Source: Alphaproteobacteria bacterium
GTDB lineage: Bacteria > Pseudomonadota > Alphaproteobacteria > Rhodobacterales > Rhodobacteraceae
DNA: 48,526 nucleotides
Reading direction: 5' to 3'
NCBI GenBank assembly: GCA_030425395.1
Contig: JAUIAS010000024.1
Coordinates: 1-48,526, forward strand
Part shown: positions 43,429-48,526 of the stretch, piece by piece
Layout: each line of letters begins with the position of its first letter
Position numbering within the stretch: position 1 is the stretch's first letter
The notes under the pieces: generated by a model
Seen by the model: the letters and a program-made list of their open reading frames with translations, nothing else
Told to the model about the DNA's origin: nothing
Database searches by the model: none
Program-made: the position numbers and the translations under genes

Positions 43429-44760
43429 CTAGTCGCCCCCATCGCGATACGGTGCCGCCGCGCCATAGGGAATGTTCTTGCCACCGTATCGGCGCACGCG
43501 CACGTTGCATTGTTCGGCGTGCCCTACGAAGCCTTCCAACATGCACAACCGGGAACCGTATTCCCCAATCAGAGCGGCGGCTTCGTCGGTCGTAACCTTC
43601 TGGTAGCTGTGCGTCTTGAGGAATTTGCCAACCCACAGACCGCCAGTATACCGGCCCGCTTTCTTGGTGGGCAGGGTGTGGTTTGTCCCGATCACCTTGT
43701 CCCCATTCGCTACATTGGTGCGCGGCCCAAGGAACAAGGCCCCATAACATGTCATATTTTCCAGAAACCAATCATCCCGGTCGGTCATGACCTGAACATG
43801 CTCCGAAGCAATATCGTCAGCGACTTTCAGCATCTCTTCATAGGTGTCGCAAACAATGACCTCACCATAATCCTGCCAGCTTGCCTGAGCTGTTTCGCGT
43901 GTGGGCAAAATTTCGAGAAGGCGCTCCACCTCGGCCATCGTATCGCGTGCCAGTTTATGGGAATTGGTCAGCAAGACGCAGGGGCTGTTATAGCCATGTT
44001 CGGCCTGCCCCAAGAGATCGGTCGCGCAGAGTTCGGCATCGGCGGCGGTTTCATCCGCAATGATCATGGTTTCGGTCGGGCCTGCAAACAGATCGATCCC
44101 CACGCGACCGAAAAGCTGGCGCTTGGCTTCGGCCACAAAGGCATTGCCCGGCCCCACCAAGAGATGCACCGGATCAATCGTTTCGGTGCCGATGGCCATG
44201 GCACCCACCGCCTGAATCCCACCGAGAACATAGATTTCATGGGCACCACCAAGATGCATTGCAGCAATGACCGCCGGGTTTGGTTCCCCTTTGAACGGGG
44301 GCGTTGCTGCAATGATCCGGGGCACACCCGCCACGCTTGCAGTCGCCACGGACATATGGGCCGAGGCAACCATCGGAAACTTGCCCCCCGGCACATAGCA
44401 CCCCACCGATTGCACCGGGATATTCTTGTGGCCCAGGATCACGCCGGGCATTGTTTCAACCTCGATATCCTGCATCGAATCCCGCTGGGCTTGGGCGAAA
44501 TTGCGCACTTGTTCCTGCGCAAACCTGATATCGGCCATATCCTCGGGGCTGACCTTGGCAATTATGGCTTCGATTTCATCGGCACTCAGCCGATAGCTTT
44601 CGCGATCATAGCCATCGAATTTGTTGGCCAGTTCACGGACAGCCACATCGCCGCGCGCTTCGATATCCTTGAGCGTGCCACTGACAATGGCGGCGGTCTT
44701 TGCATCATCTTCTGCACGGTCCGCTTCGGTCTTGCCGCGTTTGAGGTATTCGATGGTCAT
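43429..44760 (-). CDS. HisD-family dehydrogenase, HpsN-like (sulfopropanediol 3-dehydrogenase)
   Basis: Zinc-dependent NAD dehydrogenase of the histidinol dehydrogenase family, 443 residues. It has the HisD landmarks [24 protein letters not shown], the Zn-binding QAEHGYNSP, catalytic [20 protein letters not shown] and the last Zn ligand in EGFVGHAEQ. The opening [39 protein letters not shown] and [11 protein letters not shown] match the HpsN branch, which oxidises (R)-2,3-dihydroxypropane-1-sulfonate to sulfolactate, as I recall it. No his biosynthesis genes are nearby. The start at 44760 has AAGGAT seven bases upstream; 47 earlier codons are open but unlike the family. Confidence 0.85.
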   Translation of the reverse strand: MTIEYLKRGKTEADRAEDDAKTAAIVSGTLKDIEARGDVAVRELANKFDGYDRESYRLSADEIEAIIAKVSPEDMADIRFAQEQVRNFAQAQRDSMQDIEVETMPGVILGHKNIPVQSVGCYVPGGKFPMVASAHMSVATASVAGVPRIIAATPPFKGEPNPAVIAAMHLGGAHEIYVLGGIQAVGAMAIGTETIDPVHLLVGPGNAFVAEAKRQLFGRVGIDLFAGPTETMIIADETAADAELCATDLLGQAEHGYNSPCVLLTNSHKLARDTMAEVERLLEILPTRETAQASWQDYGEVIVCDTYEEMLKVADDIASEHVQVMTDRDDWFLENMTCYGALFLGPRTNVANGDKVIGTNHTLPTKKAGRYTGGLWVGKFLKTHSYQKVTTDEAAALIGEYGSRLCMLEGFVGHAEQCNVRVRRYGGKNIPYGAAAPYRDGGD

Positions 44761-44919
44761 GCCATTATCCTTGCTTGGCGGAACCAATGGCTGCCGCCAG
44801 TTCCGCATCATGTTGTTCCCGGCCCCTACGGTCGAAAGATCGGCCCCGAGGCCAGCCGCTAATCTGGTAAAACCAGTGTTTCCCAAATTGTCAGTGGCCA
44901 TGCCAACATAATCTTCAGG

Positions 44920-45327
44920 TCAACCTGATCGCCTGTCACCGCCCTGCCCGGCCAACCCTGCGAGAATTGGGCAATCGGGCCGATTGTCACCAGCGCAAGA
45001 CCGCACCAGCCCCCGCAGCGTGTCCCGCATCGCCTTGAGATCGCTGATTTTGGCTTCGACCTTGGCAAGATGTTCCTTGGCGATCACCTTTACATCACTG
45101 CTGGCGCGGTCCTGATCTTCCCAGAGGGCAAGCAAGTTGCGACAGTCTTCAATCGTGAACCCGAGGGCCCGTGCACGCCCGAGAAAGATCAACTTGTGCA
45201 TATCTCTTTCGCGGAAGGCCCGGTATCCGTTGGTATCTCGGGCCGGGGTGATCAGGCCGATCTCTTCGTAATACCGAATGGTCTTGGCAGGCATGCCCGC
45301 CCGATCGGCCACTTCTCCGATGTTCAT
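44920..45327 (-). CDS. cueR: MerR-family copper-responsive regulator (CueR)
   Basis: 135-residue copper(I)/silver sensor that activates copA-type promoters by twisting DNA with a long spacer. The N-terminal winged helix is MNIGEVADRAGMPAKTIRYY, then NGYRAFRERDMHKLIFLGRA, followed by a dimerisation coiled coil. The metal site is Cys111 and Cys119 in CAGDNRPDCPIL, the C-x7-C spacing of CueR. The start at 45327 follows CAGGAGACACAAG; a long upstream open frame lies in copA. It is 13 bases after copA on the same strand. Its targets are presumably the two 19-bp-spacer promoters at 47867-47946. Confidence 0.95.
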   Translation of the reverse strand: MNIGEVADRAGMPAKTIRYYEEIGLITPARDTNGYRAFRERDMHKLIFLGRARALGFTIEDCRNLLALWEDQDRASSDVKVIAKEHLAKVEAKISDLKAMRDTLRGLVRSCAGDNRPDCPILAGLAGQGGDRRSG

Positions 45328-45340
45328 CTTGTGTCTCCTG

Positions 45341-47839
45341 TCATTCTGCCGCGTGTGCGGTGCGATGAGCCGTGTTTGACGCGCGCGTGCCGCGCCGAGG
45401 ACCGGACCCGGCCCAACGCAATCGAAGCGCATTGCTGACAACAAGGACCGAAGACACCGCCATCGCCCCCGCCGCGATTGCTGGTGACAAGAGCATTCCG
45501 TTGATCGGATACAAAACCCCTGCCGCCACCGGAACCAGTAGGATGTTGTATCCAAAAGCCCAAACCAGATTTTCGCGAATATTGCGCAGCGTCGCGCGAC
45601 TGATCTCCACGGCACGGGCAACGCCGCCGGGATCGCCCGACATCAGCACCACATCCGCGCTTTCGATGGCAACATCGGTTCCCGTGCCGATGGCCAGCCC
45701 GACATCGGCATGGGCCAAGGCTGGCGCGTCATTGATCCCATCACCGACAAAGGCCAGCGGACCATACGCATCACGAAGTGCATCCAGAGCGGCGACCTTG
45801 CCCTCGGGCAAAACCTCGGCGACGACGTCAGCAATCCCGAGATCGCGGGCGATGGCCTCGGCAGTGATGCGCGCATCTCCTGTGATCATCGCCACCCGCA
45901 ACCCGCGTTCCTGCAGCGTTGCAATCGCGCGCCGGGCTTCGGGCCGGGGCGGATCGGACACAGCAATAACCGCGGCCAATTGGTTATCAATTGCAAGGAA
46001 CAGCGGCGTCTGGCCAGACTGTGCCGCCCGTTCCGCATCTGCGGCCAACGGAGAAGTATCAATACCCTCGCGCTTCATCAGGCGTGCGGCACCGATCATC
46101 AAACGCTGTGTTCCGACGGTGGCGACCAGTCCATACCCGGCTATCGCCTCAAACGCATCGACCTGTTGCAGGTGCAAACCCGCGTGCTGAGCCGCCTCCG
46201 TGATCGCATGGGCAATCGGATGCTCTGATTTTGCCTCGACCGCTGCGACCTTGGCCAGAGCATCGTTCCTGTCTACGCCGCCTACCGTTTCAAACAAGGT
46301 CAGCTGCGGCCGCCCTTCAGTCAGTGTGCCGGTCTTGTCAAACGCCACCACCCGGCAATCCGCCAGCTTTTGCAGTGCGTCCCCTTGCCGGAACAATACG
46401 CCCAGTTCGGCCGCCCGCCCGGTGCCCACCATGATTGAGGTCGGCGTGGCCAAACCCATTGCGCAAGGGCAGGCAATAATCAGCACCGAAACCGCCGCGA
46501 CCATTGCGTGGGTCAAAGCCGGATCCGGGCCAAGGATTAACCAGACCACCAGCGTGGCAAAGGAAACTATCAGGATCATAGGGACGAACCATCCAGTGAT
46601 CCGATTGACCAGGTCCTGGATCGGCAGGCGCGCGGACTGCGCCTGTTCGACCATGCGAATGATCTGGGCCAACACCGTATCCGCCCCAACCTTTTGCGCG
46701 CCAAGCACCAACGCACCGGTGCCGTTCACCGTCCCGCCGACCAACGGATCACCCGCCTGTTTGATAACGGCAAGAGGTTCTCCGGTCAGCATGCTTTCAT
46801 CCACGTTGGATCGGCCCGACACAACGACACCATCCACCGCGATCCGTTCGCCGGGGCGGATATGCAAGTGGTCCCCCACCTGTACGTCACCGACCGGCAC
46901 GTCCACGATCTCATCCCCCCGTTCAACCCGTGCCATGCGCGGGCTGAGCCCAACCAGTCGCGCAATCGCCGCACCGGTCTGACCTTTGGCGCGGGCCTCG
47001 AACATGCGCCCCATCAGGATCAACGTCACAATGACGGCGGCGGCTTCGAAATACACGGCATTCGCCTTTTGGGGCAGAAGCCAAGGCGCAAATGTCGCCA
47101 CGACGGAATAACCCCAGGCGGAAAATGTGCCCAAAGCCACCAAGGAATTCATGTCCGGTGCCCCATGCAGCAAAGCCGGAACACCGCGTGTGAAAAACAC
47201 TCTCCCCGGTCCGATCAGAACCAGCGTGGTCAGGGCAAACTGGATCAGCCGGCTGGTCTGCATCCCGATGGTCTGCGCCACCCAATGATGAAACGCGGGA
47301 AAAACGTGCCCCCCCATTTCAAGAAGAAATACCGGCAACGTCAGAACCAACGCTGTCACGAACAAACGCTTTAGTTCTGCGCCCTCGGCCGCCCGGCGGG
47401 CGGCAGGATCGTCCGCTGGTGAGGTGCGCCGCGCCGCATATCCAGCCGCAGCCAAGGCATTAATCGCGGCATCTGTGGCCCCGCTTCCCGCAAACACCTG
47501 CAAATCCGCCTCTTCGCTGGCAAGGTTAACGCGCGCCGACAAAACACCCGTCTGATTGGTCAACAGATTCTCAACCCGCGCGACACAGGATGCACAGGTC
47601 ATCCCGCCCACCGTCAATCTGACAGTTTCCGTCCGGGCCGGGAAACCGGCCTTGTCCAGTGCTCCGCGCAGGCCGGCAATGTCAGGACCATCCGATACGA
47701 TACGAGCGGTTTCCGTCGCCAGATTGACCGATACGCTGTCCACCCCATCTTGCCTGCCCAGAATGCGTTCAACACGCGCCACGCAGGACGCGCAGGTCAT
47801 CCCCTCGATTTGAAAACTGAGTTCTGATTTACCGGTCAT
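45341..47839 (-). CDS. copA: Copper-translocating P1B-type ATPase
   Basis: Exports Cu(I) from the cytoplasm. The 832-residue product has two N-terminal heavy-metal domains, each with GMTCASC, an eight-helix membrane part with the metal-path motif [13 protein letters not shown], phosphatase motif LTGEPLAV, phosphorylation site [12 protein letters not shown] motif SEHPIAHA and the hinge [14 protein letters not shown] indicates Cu(I)/Ag(I). I start it at ATG 47839 (AAAGGCACAAGC upstream). A GTG at 47869 is in frame, but it lies within the -10 element of the CueR-type promoter, so it cannot be transcribed as a start. It is followed by cueR in the same transcript. Confidence 0.97.
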   Translation of the reverse strand: MTGKSELSFQIEGMTCASCVARVERILGRQDGVDSVSVNLATETARIVSDGPDIAGLRGALDKAGFPARTETVRLTVGGMTCASCVARVENLLTNQTGVLSARVNLASEEADLQVFAGSGATDAAINALAAAGYAARRTSPADDPAARRAAEGAELKRLFVTALVLTLPVFLLEMGGHVFPAFHHWVAQTIGMQTSRLIQFALTTLVLIGPGRVFFTRGVPALLHGAPDMNSLVALGTFSAWGYSVVATFAPWLLPQKANAVYFEAAAVIVTLILMGRMFEARAKGQTGAAIARLVGLSPRMARVERGDEIVDVPVGDVQVGDHLHIRPGERIAVDGVVVSGRSNVDESMLTGEPLAVIKQAGDPLVGGTVNGTGALVLGAQKVGADTVLAQIIRMVEQAQSARLPIQDLVNRITGWFVPMILIVSFATLVVWLILGPDPALTHAMVAAVSVLIIACPCAMGLATPTSIMVGTGRAAELGVLFRQGDALQKLADCRVVAFDKTGTLTEGRPQLTLFETVGGVDRNDALAKVAAVEAKSEHPIAHAITEAAQHAGLHLQQVDAFEAIAGYGLVATVGTQRLMIGAARLMKREGIDTSPLAADAERAAQSGQTPLFLAIDNQLAAVIAVSDPPRPEARRAIATLQERGLRVAMITGDARITAEAIARDLGIADVVAEVLPEGKVAALDALRDAYGPLAFVGDGINDAPALAHADVGLAIGTGTDVAIESADVVLMSGDPGGVARAVEISRATLRNIRENLVWAFGYNILLVPVAAGVLYPINGMLLSPAIAAGAMAVSSVLVVSNALRLRWAGSGPRRGTRASNTAHRTAHAAE

Positions 47840-47866
47840 GCTTGTGCCTTTGATCGCCGCATCCCG

Positions 47867-47897
47867 CACATAAGGCTTCCTGTTACGGGAAGGTCAA
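47867..47897 (-). promoter_or_regulatory. CueR-type promoter of copA
   Basis: On the minus strand, TTGACC (47897-47892), a 19-base spacer TTCCCGTAACAGGAAGCCT, then TATGTG (47872-47867). The long 19-bp spacer with a central dyad of the type CTTCC...GGAAG is the mark of MerR-family activation. It decides the copA start, since it excludes the upstream GTG. Confidence 0.85.
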
Positions 47898-47915
47898 GGG
47901 GCGGCCAGATATCTA

Positions 47916-47946
47916 TTGACCTTCCCGCAACGGGAAGGCTGATACA
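47916..47946 (+). promoter_or_regulatory. CueR-type promoter of the copZ-like gene
   Basis: TTGACC (47916-47921), a 19-base spacer TTCCCGCAACGGGAAGGCT, then GATACA (47941-47946). The spacer holds a near-perfect dyad centred on CAA. It faces away from the copA promoter, with the two -35 elements only 18 bases apart, so one regulator can serve both. Confidence 0.85.
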
Positions 47947-47968
47947 GAGCCAAATTCAGGAGAATCCC

Positions 47969-48166
47969 ATGACCATCTACCACGTTCCCGATATCAGCTG
48001 TAACCACTGCAAAACATCCATCGAAACCGCACTGAGCCAGACCATCTCAAGGGACCAGATATCCATCGACATCACCGAGAGAACCGTTCGCATTGATGGC
48101 GAACATTCACAAACAGATGTTCTGAACACTCTTGATGACATTGGGTTTGAGGCCCGCACCCTGTAG
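47969..48166 (+). CDS. copZ: CopZ-like copper chaperone (heavy-metal-associated domain)
   Basis: 65-residue single HMA domain that carries Cu(I) in the cytoplasm and passes it to CopA. It has the metal-binding CxxC as CNHC (Cys11, Cys14) in the first loop, and the ferredoxin-like pattern ISIDITERTVRIDG and LDDIGFEARTL. The start has AGGAGAATCCC upstream. It diverges from copA and sits directly behind its own 19-bp-spacer promoter, so copper should induce it together with copA. Confidence 0.93.
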   Translation: MTIYHVPDISCNHCKTSIETALSQTISRDQISIDITERTVRIDGEHSQTDVLNTLDDIGFEARTL

Positions 48167-48436
48167 GGGTCCGTTCTGACGCCGTTAGGGCGGCAATACC
48201 GGGTCTCAGATCAACATCGCCACCGCGCCCCGGCCAGTCAGCCGCGGAGGCCCGGCGTGCTGGCGTATGCGCCGCCAGTCGGCCCAATTGCGCCATATGA
48301 GACCCAGACAAACGCGCCTTTGCACCGCAACCGACATGACGGCAACAAAACTCCACGAAACTGTGCAAAATCCCTCTGGACACCGCCCTTCACCTCACCT
48401 AGAAGACCGCAACCCGAACGCAAGACGTTCACCCGT
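48167..48436. other. Gap between the copZ-like gene and tRNA-Phe
   Basis: 270 bases in which I see no gene and no clear hairpin. The tRNA promoter must lie near its right end, but I cannot point to firm hexamers. Confidence 0.5.
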
Positions 48437-48511
48437 GCCCGGGTAGCTCAGGGGTAGAGCAGTGGATTGAAAATCCTCGTGTCGGTGGTTCGATTCCGCC
48501 CCCGGGCACCA
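48437..48511 (+). tRNA. tRNA-Phe (anticodon GAA)
   Basis: Full cloverleaf of 75 bases with encoded CCA. The acceptor stem is GCCCGGG paired with CCCGGGC, D-stem GCTC/GAGC, anticodon loop TTGAAAA with GAA as anticodon, and T-loop GGTTCGATTCC. The anticodon stem (GTGGA against TCCTC) has one T-T mismatch at the second pair. The rest matches the usual alphaproteobacterial tRNA-Phe. Confidence 0.95.
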
Positions 48512-48526
48512 TTTACCAAAAAATAG

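Noticed and set aside
43429-44760. Calling this gene hisD of histidine biosynthesis
   Set aside because: No his genes nearby, and the N-terminal and central signatures match the HpsN branch better.
43255-44862. A 535-codon plus-strand open frame, longer than the real gene opposite
   Set aside because: It is antisense to the HpsN-like gene, which has all Zn and catalytic motifs; the plus-strand product is compositionally odd.
48437-48511. tRNA-Phe as an integration site of a mobile island
   Set aside because: No integrase, no second copy of the tRNA 3' end in the window, and the flanking genes look native.
1-48526. CRISPR arrays, insertion sequences, rRNA, riboswitches
   Set aside because: I saw no regularly spaced repeats, no transposase-like protein, no rRNA segment and no leader with a recognisable riboswitch pattern.

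Overview
The window reads as the chromosome of a marine alphaproteobacterium of the Roseobacter group (Rhodobacterales). This rests on gene content: a five-step hut pathway with HutF and HutG, a TakP-like TRAP transporter, a DmdA-family protein, a DHPS-dehydrogenase-like HisD homologue, FnrL-type HemN and a tRNA-Phe of alphaproteobacterial type. GC is high and genes are tightly packed with many ATGA/GTGA overlaps. I see no insertion sequence, phage gene or CRISPR array. It looks like a block of small catabolic operons, most with their own regulator.

Layout. 1-484 has no convincing gene. 485-9542 (minus) is one tight run: hutI, hutH, hutG, hutU, a flavin-reductase-like protein, then a TRAP transporter (dctP, dctQ, dctM). 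hutF and the repressor hutC (9614-11676, plus) diverge from it across a 71-bp gap that holds a HutC-like palindrome. Together they turn histidine into glutamate plus formate, with an unusually attached transporter. 12021-16140 (minus) is a GntR regulator, an acyl-CoA synthetase and a thiamine-diphosphate enzyme, with a perfect 23-bp palindrome in front of the synthetase. 16502-21308 (plus) is an Lrp/AsnC regulator, a DmdA-family tetrahydrofolate methyltransferase homologue, an OsmC protein, an ECHDC3-type crotonase lacking both catalytic glutamates, and an acyl-CoA synthetase.

21557-24163 (minus) holds a CIA30-domain protein, a Nu-class GST and a class III CoA-transferase. 24621-37100 (plus) is a 12-gene operon: a LIV-type ABC importer (binding protein, two permeases, two ATPases), a GntR regulator, acyl-CoA synthetase, acyl-CoA dehydrogenase, an APH-fold kinase, a crotonase, an Old Yellow Enzyme and an iron-type alcohol dehydrogenase. 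The adjacent dehydrogenase and kinase look like the two halves of ACAD10/ACAD11, or LvaC and LvaA of levulinate catabolism. This suggests uptake and breakdown of a 4-hydroxy acid, 4-keto acid or gamma-lactone by way of a phosphorylated acyl-CoA.

37212-42396 has housekeeping and unknown genes: a GST, a small lipoprotein, a secreted protein of unknown function, a DUF454 membrane protein, HemN and a DUF6522-like protein. 42531-44760 (minus) pairs an SDR with an HpsN-like dehydrogenase, suggesting sulfopropanediol oxidation. 44920-48166 is a copper module (cueR, copA, divergent copZ-like gene) with two CueR-type promoters. The window ends with tRNA-Phe(GAA). All functional assignments are from motif and family recognition by eye; no database search was run.
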